DNA of 39,353 bases from NCBI GenBank assembly GCA_023382975.1, contig JAHDXO010000052.1, positions 1-39,353 of the forward strand, in the 5' to 3' direction. This document shows, one piece after another, positions 1-7,939 of this stretch (position 1 is the stretch's first letter; the number at the start of each line of letters is the position of its first letter). This DNA comes from Pirellulaceae bacterium (GTDB taxonomy: Bacteria; Planctomycetota; Planctomycetia; Pirellulales; Pirellulaceae). A program made the position numbers and the translations under genes. The notes below the pieces were generated by a model. That model did no database searches. It had not been told where the DNA came from and worked only from the letters and a program-made list of their open reading frames with translations.

Positions 1-170
1 ATGGGGCGTCTAGGAAAGTGCGGGAATCAAAGATACGAAAACTCGGCAAGCTGGAGGCTTACCCCACCTCGGTTTTTGCCAGTATTTCAGCAGGCTCCTG
101 CGGCTTGTCGTTAAACGAAGATGCGTTCGCGCATGCTGCGAATGAAGACTTAAAGATCGCGACTGATTCG

Positions 171-2402
171 ATGCTTCCGACCGATGACCATTTCGACGAA
201 CCGCATCCCGAGCAGGCGGCTGCGCGTTGGCCGGCCGCGCCGCGCAGGCGGGATTCGGTCGGCCGCTTGGCTCGCCTGTGCCTGAAGGAATGGCGCGAGA
301 CGCTGCGCGATCGACGCACCATCGTGACTCTTGTGCTGATGCCCTTGCTGGTCTACCCGCTGTTGAGCCTGCTGTTCCAGCGCTTCCTGATCACGTCGCT
401 GCAAGACTCCGCCCGGCCCGCGTATGCAATCGGGCTCGAGTCGCAGGAGACATTGCCGTTTGTCCAGAACTACCTGGATCATGGTGCGGAGCTTCTGGAA
501 CGGCAACTGGCCGAGGCGGCAACGATTCGCCCGGATGCGGGACCACCAACGGCGGAATCACCACGTCAACGGCCGAAGATCCATTGGTTCAGTCTGCCGG
601 GGCTCGAACGGGCCGTCGTCGAGGGCCAGATCGACCTGGCCATTCGGTTGACCCGCGTCCCGTCGGACGACCAAACCGGCGGACTGGCCGCAGCGACTCA
701 TGGTGAACTGATCTATCGCGAGAATTCGGCTCTCAGCCAAGCGGCGATGGAATACGTCCGCGACTGTTTCCGCGCCGTAAACGACGACCAACTGCACCAG
801 CAAACGCAGGCCCTGGGTGTGCGGCTTGTTCTGCCGGCGACCCTTCACGCCCGCGCGGTCAGCGGGGTGGGGTCAGCCGTGTCGCTGACCGCGCTGATCC
901 CTTTGATCTTGATCCTGATGACGATTACCGGCGCCGTGTACCCGGCCATCGACTTGACGGCTGGCGAACGGGAACGCGGCACACTCGAAACGTTGATGGC
1001 GGCGCCCGTACCACGGCTCGAGTTGCTGGCTGCCAAGTACGTCGCGGTCCTGACGGTGGCGTTGCTGACCGCGGGCGCGAATCTGCTGGCCATGACCGTC
1101 ACGCTCTTCAGCAGCGGCATGGACAGGCTGGTTTTCGGCGTAGCGGGATTGTCGCTGCTGGTGATCGCCCAAGTGCTGGGGCTGCTGGTGCTGTTCGCCG
1201 CCTTCTTCTCGGCCATCTTGCTGGCGCTGACCAGTTTCGCGCGCAGCTTCAAGGAGGCCCAGGCCTATCTGATCCCCGTCATGCTGTTGTCGCTGGCTCC
1301 AGGCATGCTCAGTTTGACGCCCGGTTTGGAATTCGGCCCGTGGCTGGCGCTGACGCCGCTGGTGAACATCGTCCTGCTGGCCCGCGATGTGCTCGAAGGT
1401 TCGGTCGATCCGTCGCTGGCGGTGCTGGCCGTGTGCTCGACGCTGTTGTACGCCGTCGCGGCGATCGCCATCGCGGCCCGGATTTTCGGAACCGATGCCC
1501 TGCTGTACGGCAGCGAGGGCGGATGGAGCGACCTGATCGCGCGTCCCGCGCAGCGCCGCGAGGTAGCCAGTCTGCCCGCCGCCATGTTCTGCGTCGCCCT
1601 GTTGTTTCCCGCCTCGATCCTGGTGACCGGCTACCTGCGTCAGCAGGAGCAGTTGCCGATGGGCCGCCTGTTGCTGTTCAATGCACTGGCCACGCTGGTG
1701 CTGTTCGCCGGATTGCCGCTGGCGATCGCCGTTTTGCAGCGAGTCCGTTTGGTCACGGGTTTCCGTGTGCGCCCGGCGCGGCCGTTGGCCTTCTGCGCCG
1801 CGGCGGTGTGGGGGCTGGCATTGTGGCCGGTCGCGCACGAGATCTTTCTGCTCAATCAGTGGCTGGGCCTCACGACGTTGACCGGCGAACAGATGGACAT
1901 GATCTCCGAACTGCTGGAACAGTGGCGCGAGCTTTCGCCGTGGCTGATTCTGTTCAGTCTGGCGCTGGTTCCGGCGGTATGCGAAGAGTGGTTGTTCCGG
2001 GGCTACTTGTTCGCGGCGTTGCAGCGGTCCACATCGGCCGGCCGCGCGATCTGGGTTTCGGCCCTGTTGTTCGGACTCTTTCACGTCGTCGTGGGCAGTC
2101 CCGCATCCCCGGAACGTTTTCTGCCGAGTGCGTTTCTCGGTCTGGCCCTCGGCTGGCTCGCTTGGCGCAGCGGCAGCGTGGTGCCCGGCATCCTGCTGCA
2201 TGTCAGCCACAACGGCCTGTTGTTGATGCTGGCCTATTATCGCGATTGGCTGATCGAACGCGGCTGGGGTGTCCAAGAGCAGCAGCATCTGCCCGCGACG
2301 TGGTTGATCGCCTCGCTGCTGGCTCTGGCCGTCGGCGGCGGATTGCTCGAATTGGCCGGACGCTCCGCTCGCCCTACAATATCCGCGGAGTCGAAGCGGT
2401 GA
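171..2402 (+). CDS. ABC-2 type transporter permease fused to a CPBP-family intramembrane metalloprotease
   Basis: This is a two-part membrane protein. The N-terminal half is an ABC-2/NatB-like permease: a helix near residues 50-75 of the chosen product, then a large extracytoplasmic loop, then a helix bundle with the family signature GERERGTLETLMAAPVP. The C-terminal half has the CPBP (CAAX protease-like) motifs EEWLFRG, FGLFH and HVSHN, which supply the glutamate, histidine and asparagine residues of that active site. The fusion is a known planctomycete arrangement. A NatA-type ATPase partner would be expected upstream, outside the window. The frame stays open to the left edge (GTG at 18), but those 51 codons look unlike a domain, so ATG 171 was chosen; no clear ribosome site decides it. 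The exported substrate is unknown. Confidence 0.85.
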   Translation: MLPTDDHFDEPHPEQAAARWPAAPRRRDSVGRLARLCLKEWRETLRDRRTIVTLVLMPLLVYPLLSLLFQRFLITSLQDSARPAYAIGLESQETLPFVQNYLDHGAELLERQLAEAATIRPDAGPPTAESPRQRPKIHWFSLPGLERAVVEGQIDLAIRLTRVPSDDQTGGLAAATHGELIYRENSALSQAAMEYVRDCFRAVNDDQLHQQTQALGVRLVLPATLHARAVSGVGSAVSLTALIPLILILMTITGAVYPAIDLTAGERERGTLETLMAAPVPRLELLAAKYVAVLTVALLTAGANLLAMTVTLFSSGMDRLVFGVAGLSLLVIAQVLGLLVLFAAFFSAILLALTSFARSFKEAQAYLIPVMLLSLAPGMLSLTPGLEFGPWLALTPLVNIVLLARDVLEGSVDPSLAVLAVCSTLLYAVAAIAIAARIFGTDALLYGSEGGWSDLIARPAQRREVASLPAAMFCVALLFPASILVTGYLRQQEQLPMGRLLLFNALATLVLFAGLPLAIAVLQRVRLVTGFRVRPARPLAFCAAAVWGLALWPVAHEIFLLNQWLGLTTLTGEQMDMISELLEQWRELSPWLILFSLALVPAVCEEWLFRGYLFAALQRSTSAGRAIWVSALLFGLFHVVVGSPASPERFLPSAFLGLALGWLAWRSGSVVPGILLHVSHNGLLLMLAYYRDWLIERGWGVQEQQHLPATWLIASLLALAVGGGLLELAGRSARPTISAESKR
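2352..2380 (+). promoter_or_regulatory. Candidate sigma70-type promoter for the metal permease-zwf-pgl genes
   Basis: TTGGCC and TACAAT are separated by 17 bases inside the last codons of the upstream permease gene, about 100 bases before the next start codon. The -10 box is good and the -35 box is weak. Predicted from sequence only. Confidence 0.35.
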
Positions 2403-2481
2403 AGGTGGGAACCGGCGAGTCCCTTGCCGCGGTACGCAACGACCGGACAGTTGGAATGAACCTCGAACAACCGATATCGTT

Positions 2482-3693
2482 ATGTGGACAAGATTATTGA
2501 TGGAGATGTGGCTGGTTCTGGTCCACCTCGCGCCTTGGATCCTCCTGGGTACGCTGATTGCGGGGCTGATTCACGTTCTCCTGCCTCGGAACTTTGTTCG
2601 GCGCAGTTTCCGCGGCCCTGCCGGCGTGATGAAAGCCGTCGGGCTGGGAGTGCCGCTGCCGCTCTGTTCCTGCGGAGTCATCCCCGCCGGAATCGGGCTG
2701 AAAAAGGATGGTGCCAGCAACGGGGCTGCGGTCGGATTCTTGATCAGCACACCGCAGACGGGCGTCGATTCGATCCTGGTCAGCGCGTCGTTCCTGGGCT
2801 GGCCGTTCGCGCTGTTCAAGGTGCTGAGCGCCGCGGTGACGGGCATCGTCGGCGGGTTGCTGGTCGACCGGTTCGTGGGGCACGGCGAGGAGGTGGTCGA
2901 GCCCGAATCGACGTCGCGCGGGGCGGAGGGGCGCCGCGGCTTGCGCGCCATGGTGGCGCACGGGACCGACATCATCCGTTCGATCTGGCACTGGCTGCTG
3001 ATCGGCATCGTCGTATCCGCGGCGATCGAAGTCCTGGTGCCGGATTCGGTCTTCGCCGCATTGAGCGCCTGGGGCAGTCTGTCGTCGGCGCTGGCGGCGC
3101 TAGCCATCTCGCTGCCGTTGTACGTCTGCGCCACGGCTTCCGTCCCCATCGCTGCGGCGCTGGTCGCAGGCGGCCTGCCCCCCGGCGCGGCGTTGGTGTT
3201 CCTAATGGCCGGTCCGGCCACGAACGTGGCGACCATCGGTGCCATCTATCGCCGCTTCGGCTGGGCAACCATGAGCATCTATCTGGGAACGATCGTCGCG
3301 GGCAGTATTTTGTTCGCGCTCGCTTTCGACTGGCTGCTGACCGCGACGCCGCTCGCGATCCCCGATTGTCATGAGCACGGCCCGACTCCTTGGGGCAGCG
3401 CCATGGCGATTGTCTTGTTGGCCTTGATCGTCTGGTTCGCCGTCGACGATCTCCGACGCCGCTGGCCTCACCGCTCGGGGGCAGACCCGGCCGACGCCTG
3501 CGAGTTGCGGGTGTCGGTGCAAGGCATGAGCTGCAACAATTGCGTGACACGCCTGGAGAAGGCCCTGCGGGCCACCGAAGGAATCGATTGGGCCTCGGTC
3601 ACCCTCGAACCCGGCGAAGCCGTTGTCCGCGGTCGTGTCGACAAACATCACGTCGTCCAGGCCATCCAATCCGCCGGATTCCAAGCCGACTGA
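2482..3693 (+). CDS. SO_0444-type Cu/Zn efflux permease with C-terminal heavy-metal-associated (HMA) domain
   Basis: This is a polytopic permease of the ArsP/DUF318 type. The conserved LCSCGVIPAGIGLKKDGASN segment (Cys62 and Cys64) and the following FLISTPQTGVDSI match the SO_0444 group of metal efflux permeases. After about eight hydrophobic segments and a short linker comes an HMA domain with GMSCNNC (Cys351, Cys354) at residues 340-403, which would bind Cu+ or Zn2+ and hand it to the permease. The protein acts in the inner membrane. It lies 35 bases upstream of zwf on the same strand, so co-transcription is likely. ATG 2482 has no strong Shine-Dalgarno; ATG 2500 is an alternative. Metal specificity cannot be read from the sequence. 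Confidence 0.85.
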   Translation: MWTRLLMEMWLVLVHLAPWILLGTLIAGLIHVLLPRNFVRRSFRGPAGVMKAVGLGVPLPLCSCGVIPAGIGLKKDGASNGAAVGFLISTPQTGVDSILVSASFLGWPFALFKVLSAAVTGIVGGLLVDRFVGHGEEVVEPESTSRGAEGRRGLRAMVAHGTDIIRSIWHWLLIGIVVSAAIEVLVPDSVFAALSAWGSLSSALAALAISLPLYVCATASVPIAAALVAGGLPPGAALVFLMAGPATNVATIGAIYRRFGWATMSIYLGTIVAGSILFALAFDWLLTATPLAIPDCHEHGPTPWGSAMAIVLLALIVWFAVDDLRRRWPHRSGADPADACELRVSVQGMSCNNCVTRLEKALRATEGIDWASVTLEPGEAVVRGRVDKHHVVQAIQSAGFQAD

Positions 3694-3728
3694 GATCCGT
3701 CCCACGAAAAACAAACAGGAGCAGCCGC

Positions 3729-5183
3729 ATGGCTCACACGATCGTGATTTTTGGTGCGTCGGGCGATCTGACCAGCCGTAAGCTGGTTCCGGCGCTGTAC
3801 GAACTTCATCGCAAGGGACGACTGCCCGACGGGACGCGGATTGTTGGTTCGTCGCGCAGCGGATTCAGCCACGAGGCGTGGCGGGAGCGATTGGTCGAAT
3901 CGACCGCCGGCTATTTGGGCGACCGGTTCGACCGCGGCGTCTGGAACGAGTTCGCGTCGTCGATTTACTATCACCCCGGAGACGTCACGCAACCCGACGA
4001 CGTCGCATCGCTGGGCCAATTCCTGGACGGGACCGAGCAGGGGGCCGAGACGGTTCGACTGTACTACTTGGCCACTGCCCCTGGCTTCTACGAACCGGCG
4101 GTGCTGAACCTGGGCCAAGCGGGCATGACGTGCGAGGATTGCGCGCAGCGGCGCGTGGTGATCGAAAAGCCGTTCGGGATCGATCTGGCCAGCGCCCGGC
4201 GACTGAATGAAGTCGTGCATCGCGTGTTCGCCGAATCGCAGGTCTACCGCATCGACCACTATCTGGGCAAGGAGACGGTCAGCAACCTGCTGGTCCTGAG
4301 GTTCGCCAACACGATCTTCGAGCCGATTTGGAACCGCAACTACGTGGATCACGTGCAGATCACGGCCGCCGAGGAAGTGGTGATCGGCCATCGCGCGGGG
4401 TTCTACGAATCGGCGGGGATCCTGCGCGACATGTTCCAGAACCACCTGATGCAGTTGTTCACGCTGACGGCCATGGAAGGTCCGGCGCGTTTCGATGCGG
4501 ACGCCGTCCGGGACGAGAAGGTGAAAGTGCTCCGCTGCGTCCGGCCGCTCGCTCGCGACGAGGTCGCGCGCTGGACGTTGCGCGGCCAGTACCGCAGCTA
4601 CCGCGACGAACCGGGGGTCGGCCGCGGCAGTCAAACGCCAACGTTCGGGGCGGTGACCTGGCACGTCGACAATTGGCGCTGGCAGGGCGTGCCGTTCTAT
4701 TTGCGGTCGGGCAAGGGCATGTCGTGCCGGACGACGCAGATCGTGATTCAGTTCCGACATCCGCCGCACATGATCTTCGGCAGCAATGCCGTGGACGACC
4801 ACGAAGCCAACCGGCTGGTGATCCAGATCCAGCCCCGCGAAGGCATTCAACTGCATTTCCAGAGCAAGGTGCCTGACGCCGGGATGAAGCGGCGCCTGGT
4901 CGATCTGGATTTCACCTTCCGCGACCGCTTTGCGGGCGACATCCCCGATGCCTATCAGCGTTTGCTGCTGGACGCCATGCAGGGCGATGCCAGTCTGTTC
5001 GCCCGCAGCGACGAAGTCGAGGCATCGTGGCGGCTGATCGACCCGATCCAAGCTGCTTGGGACGAGGGCGCGGGGCCACCGCTGGCCTTCTACGAATCGG
5101 GAGACTGGGGACCGCCCGGCGCTGCCGAGTGGATGCAGCGCCAAGGGCGCCAGTGGTTTGATTCGTGTCCGGTCTTGAAGTAG
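3729..5183 (+). CDS. zwf: Glucose-6-phosphate 1-dehydrogenase
   Basis: It oxidises glucose 6-phosphate to 6-phosphoglucono-1,5-lactone with NAD(P)+, the first step of the oxidative pentose phosphate pathway in the cytoplasm. The 484-residue length is normal. The N-terminus carries the dinucleotide-binding loop FGASGDLTSRKL (residues 8-19). The substrate and catalytic signature YRIDHYLGKETV follows in the middle region, with further conserved segments such as RNYVDHVQI and VPFYLRSGK. The start is fixed by AGGAG at 3717-3721, seven bases before ATG 3729; the longer open frame upstream overlaps the metal permease and is not coding. The stop codon lies just before the ribosome site of pgl, which carries out the next reaction, so the two form an operon. 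Confidence 0.97.
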   Translation: MAHTIVIFGASGDLTSRKLVPALYELHRKGRLPDGTRIVGSSRSGFSHEAWRERLVESTAGYLGDRFDRGVWNEFASSIYYHPGDVTQPDDVASLGQFLDGTEQGAETVRLYYLATAPGFYEPAVLNLGQAGMTCEDCAQRRVVIEKPFGIDLASARRLNEVVHRVFAESQVYRIDHYLGKETVSNLLVLRFANTIFEPIWNRNYVDHVQITAAEEVVIGHRAGFYESAGILRDMFQNHLMQLFTLTAMEGPARFDADAVRDEKVKVLRCVRPLARDEVARWTLRGQYRSYRDEPGVGRGSQTPTFGAVTWHVDNWRWQGVPFYLRSGKGMSCRTTQIVIQFRHPPHMIFGSNAVDDHEANRLVIQIQPREGIQLHFQSKVPDAGMKRRLVDLDFTFRDRFAGDIPDAYQRLLLDAMQGDASLFARSDEVEASWRLIDPIQAAWDEGAGPPLAFYESGDWGPPGAAEWMQRQGRQWFDSCPVLK

Positions 5184-5194
5184 GAGTCAGTGCC

Positions 5195-5953
5195 GTGTCC
5201 GAACGTCAGCTACGGATCTTTGACAGCCCGGAAGATCTCGCCCGGGCCGCGGCCGGGTTATTCGCTGCGCTGGCCGCCGACGCGATTGCCCGCCGAGGCC
5301 GCTTCGCGGTCGCCTTGGCCGGCGGTTCGACGCCCAAACGCCTGTACGAGATGCTGGCCGACGGTCCTTACGTTGCGAACATCGATTGGCCGCACATGGA
5401 GATTTTCTGGAACGATGAACGTGCCGTGCCGCCCGACCACCCGGAATCGAATTACAAGATGGCCTGGGACGCTCTGCTGAGCCGAGTGCCGGTTGACAGG
5501 GCTCGCGTGCATCGGATGCCAGGCGAAGCGACGGATGCCGATCAAGCCGCCCTTGACTATCAGCGGCGGATCGCTCGCGTCTTCGGTGTGGACCTCGACG
5601 GACCGCCCCCCATCTTCGACCTGATCCTGCTGGGAATCGGCGAGGACGGGCATACCGCTTCGTTGTTCCCCTACACGGCGGCGATCGAGGAGACGTGCCG
5701 TTGGGTCGTCGCTAATCGCGTTGCCCAGAAGAACACGCATCGCCTGACCATGACGCTGCCTATCCTGAACCGAGCCGCCCAGGTCGTTTTCTTGGTCACG
5801 GGCGAGGGCAAGGCGTCGGTCGTGAGCGAAATTTTGGAAGGACCGCCCGATGCGTTGCGACTGCCGTCGCAGGCCGTGCAGCCGGGCAACGGCCAGTTGC
5901 ATTGGTTCCTCGACCGCTCCGCCGCCAGTCGGTTACAGGCCCGCAACGCCTGA
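5195..5953 (+). CDS. pgl: 6-phosphogluconolactonase (DevB type)
   Basis: It hydrolyses 6-phosphogluconolactone to 6-phosphogluconate, directly after Zwf. Family motifs are present: ALAGGSTPKRLYEML near residue 37, FWNDERAVPPDHPESNY, and the ILLGIGEDGHTASLFP block that forms the active site. The length of about 252 residues is typical of the short glucosamine-6-phosphate-isomerase-fold enzymes. The start is taken as GTG 5195, because GGAG at 5183-5186 sits eight bases upstream; a GTG at 5165 is in frame but lies inside zwf and lacks a ribosome site. The ribosome site overlaps the zwf stop codon, which suggests translational linkage. The gene converges on the coiled-coil operon, with only 33 bases between the stops. 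Confidence 0.95.
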   Translation: MSERQLRIFDSPEDLARAAAGLFAALAADAIARRGRFAVALAGGSTPKRLYEMLADGPYVANIDWPHMEIFWNDERAVPPDHPESNYKMAWDALLSRVPVDRARVHRMPGEATDADQAALDYQRRIARVFGVDLDGPPPIFDLILLGIGEDGHTASLFPYTAAIEETCRWVVANRVAQKNTHRLTMTLPILNRAAQVVFLVTGEGKASVVSEILEGPPDALRLPSQAVQPGNGQLHWFLDRSAASRLQARNA

Positions 5954-5986
5954 CCGCAGCACAGCCGCCACCAACTTGTTCCCGAC

Positions 5987-7093
5987 TCAGTCGATCGTGT
6001 CGTTGGGCAAGGGAGGGGGAGGCGGCCCCGGTGCAGGCTTGGCCGGGCCGGGCTTGGCGGGCTCGGGTTTGGGCTTGCCTTCGCATTCGACTTTCAGCCC
6101 CAGCGACGTTCGCCATTCGTAGTTCTCGGAATACGGTTCCCAGCCCGCCAGGATGCCGCGCTGATCGCACAGACTGCGGGCTTCCACGTAGACGTCGAAG
6201 CTGTCCGGCCAGACCAGGAAGCGGGCATAGTTCTTCTCGGGATGCATCTTGCGCAGGACCGATTGATACCGCGAATTGAAGTTCCGGAACCGCTCGGGCG
6301 TCTCGCCGGAACCCTGGTATTCGTAGAACAGAACCAGATTGTAGTTCTGCACGACCAACCGCGTGCGGAAGTCGCCGTCGCTCAGCGGATCGCGGTTGTA
6401 GTTGTCGACCAACTGCTGGCAGTCGATCGCGCCGCCCGGCCCTGCTTTGGCCAGCAGCGGGCGCATCAGGTACTGGACTCGCTTCTGCGCCCGATCGCGG
6501 AGCTGGTCCGGAGCGAAGTACATCAGCTCGCCGCCCTTGCACAGGAACATGACGACTTGGGCGCCTTCGGGAGCGGCCCGCGGATTGGGCAGCGACACCA
6601 CTTTCGGAGCGGGGACTTTCATCTCCGGCTTGTCTTCGACGCGGGCCTGCATCTGCTCGACTTCCACCTCGATCTTCTCCAACTGCTGTTCCAGTTGCTG
6701 GACAGTCTTCTCCTGGGTCTGGACCACTTGGCGGATTTCCTTCGCGGGATCGTCGGGGGGCCGTTCGGGCATGGTGCGGCGCAGTTCGACCAATTGGAGT
6801 TGGAGTTGCTGCAATTCGCGGCGGTTCTCGTCCAAGACGACATCGACACCGAATGCCTGCGTGGCCAACTCGGCGACCTCGGTGCGTGCCTCTTGCTGCT
6901 GCTGCTCGATCTCTGTCAACTGTTCGACCGTGATACCGAATTGGCTGGGATCCAACTCGCGGATCCGCTCGACCGCCTGCTTGATGTTCAGCGTATTCAG
7001 GACGAGGATCAGGATCAGAATGCCGACGACATTCGTCAGGGTGTCCAGCAGGAAATCCAGGTTCATCTCCTCGGCGCCGCGGCGACTCTTCAT
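5987..7093 (-). CDS. ExbD/MotB-like membrane protein with coiled coil, third gene of a MotA/ExbB operon
   Basis: A 368-residue protein with one N-terminal membrane helix (about residues 14-36) preceded by LLDTLTNVVGI. Asp17 sits where ExbD and MotB carry their proton-conducting aspartate. A long charged, Gln-rich coiled coil (about 40-170) follows, then a globular C-terminal part (about 175-345) and a Pro-rich tail. Its ATG overlaps the stop codon of the preceding gene (ATGA at 7090-7093), so it should be made together with that second ExbD-like protein. The likely role is a stator-type partner of the MotA/ExbB protein encoded first in the operon. The C-terminal part resembles nothing I can name; there is no clear OmpA peptidoglycan-binding motif. 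Confidence 0.75.
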   Translation of the reverse strand: MKSRRGAEEMNLDFLLDTLTNVVGILILILVLNTLNIKQAVERIRELDPSQFGITVEQLTEIEQQQQEARTEVAELATQAFGVDVVLDENRRELQQLQLQLVELRRTMPERPPDDPAKEIRQVVQTQEKTVQQLEQQLEKIEVEVEQMQARVEDKPEMKVPAPKVVSLPNPRAAPEGAQVVMFLCKGGELMYFAPDQLRDRAQKRVQYLMRPLLAKAGPGGAIDCQQLVDNYNRDPLSDGDFRTRLVVQNYNLVLFYEYQGSGETPERFRNFNSRYQSVLRKMHPEKNYARFLVWPDSFDVYVEARSLCDQRGILAGWEPYSENYEWRTSLGLKVECEGKPKPEPAKPGPAKPAPGPPPPPLPNDTID

Positions 7094-7926
7094 GGCTTGG
7101 CGCCTCCCGGCTGGAACAGGCTCAGGTCCAGTTTCCCGTGCCCGGCAACGGCCAGCTTTCCGTTGGTCACGTAATTCTGGCGAGCCAGGTTGCGTGCGGT
7201 ATTGTACGTCGAGATGCCGTCGGGACGGACCAGGAAGATGATCGACCCGCCCGCTTGCCGTTTAACGCGCTCCATCAAGTTCGCGAACGGCTCGCTGTCG
7301 GCCAAACTTCCCACCGGAATGCGGATCTCCTTGGGACCATCGTGCAGAACGACAGCGCCCGCGGCGCACTCGACGAACGTCGGCTTCAGGTCGCTGCCGC
7401 TTCCGCTGGGCACGATCTGGATCTCGGCCTCCGGCGGCGGCTGTTCGATGCTCTCCAGTTTCTTCTTCAATTCGTCGCGTTGCCGTTGAAGTTCGCGGAG
7501 CCGTTCCTGGTCCTGCTTGATCTGCTGCTCTTGCTGCTTCGCTTGTTCTTGCAGCCGGGCGGCCTGCTGGGGATCTTGCTGGACGATTGCCTCGATCTCC
7601 CGGCGTTCGGCTTCCAGCTTGGTCACTTCGGGCTCGACCTGGGCAAGTTGCTGCTGGACCATCTCCGCTTCGGCGATCAGTTTCTCCAAACGCTCGCGCT
7701 CGCGGCGGTCCTGCTCGACCGCCTGGACGACCTGCCGGTACTTCATGACTCGCTGCTGCGCTTCGGCGACGGCCTTGGTATCCTCCGGATCCTCTTGGTT
7801 GTTGCTGATCTGAGCCAGCGTCACCGCCGTGATCAGCAGAACCAGGATGCCGATCAGGCACGCCATGATGTCGAGAAAGGGAAACAGCGACACGGTGTCG
7901 TCGAGATTCGCTTTGGACCTCGGCAT
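7090..7926 (-). CDS. ExbD/MotB-like membrane protein with long coiled coil, second gene of a MotA/ExbB operon
   Basis: A 278-residue protein starting with a basic segment and a membrane helix (about residues 15-40) containing FPFLDIMACLIGILVLL; Asp19 is placed like the ion-carrying aspartate of ExbD/TolR. Residues 45-155 are a nearly uninterrupted Gln/Glu/Arg-rich coiled coil. The C-terminal 110 residues form a small alpha/beta domain (IIFLVRPDGISTYNTAR) reminiscent of the periplasmic ExbD/TolR fold. The start is supported by GGAG seven bases before ATG 7926. It lies 13 bases after the MotA/ExbB-like gene and overlaps the next ExbD-like gene by four bases. One MotA/ExbB gene with two different ExbD-like genes suggests a heteromeric stator. 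Confidence 0.78.
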   Translation of the reverse strand: MPRSKANLDDTVSLFPFLDIMACLIGILVLLITAVTLAQISNNQEDPEDTKAVAEAQQRVMKYRQVVQAVEQDRRERERLEKLIAEAEMVQQQLAQVEPEVTKLEAERREIEAIVQQDPQQAARLQEQAKQQEQQIKQDQERLRELQRQRDELKKKLESIEQPPPEAEIQIVPSGSGSDLKPTFVECAAGAVVLHDGPKEIRIPVGSLADSEPFANLMERVKRQAGGSIIFLVRPDGISTYNTARNLARQNYVTNGKLAVAGHGKLDLSLFQPGGAKP

Positions 7927-7939
7927 GGCGTGGCTCCGA

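Noticed and set aside
873..2288. Long antisense open frame opposite the ABC-2/CPBP gene
   Set aside because: It is Gln/Arg/His-rich low-complexity sequence opposite a gene with clear family motifs; a by-product of high GC content.
3390..3728. Upstream in-frame extension of zwf
   Set aside because: It overlaps the HMA domain of the metal permease, is Arg-rich, and the ribosome site clearly points to ATG 3729.
3648..5144. Nearly 500-codon antisense frame opposite zwf
   Set aside because: zwf has all family motifs and a ribosome site; the antisense product has no domain-like sequence.
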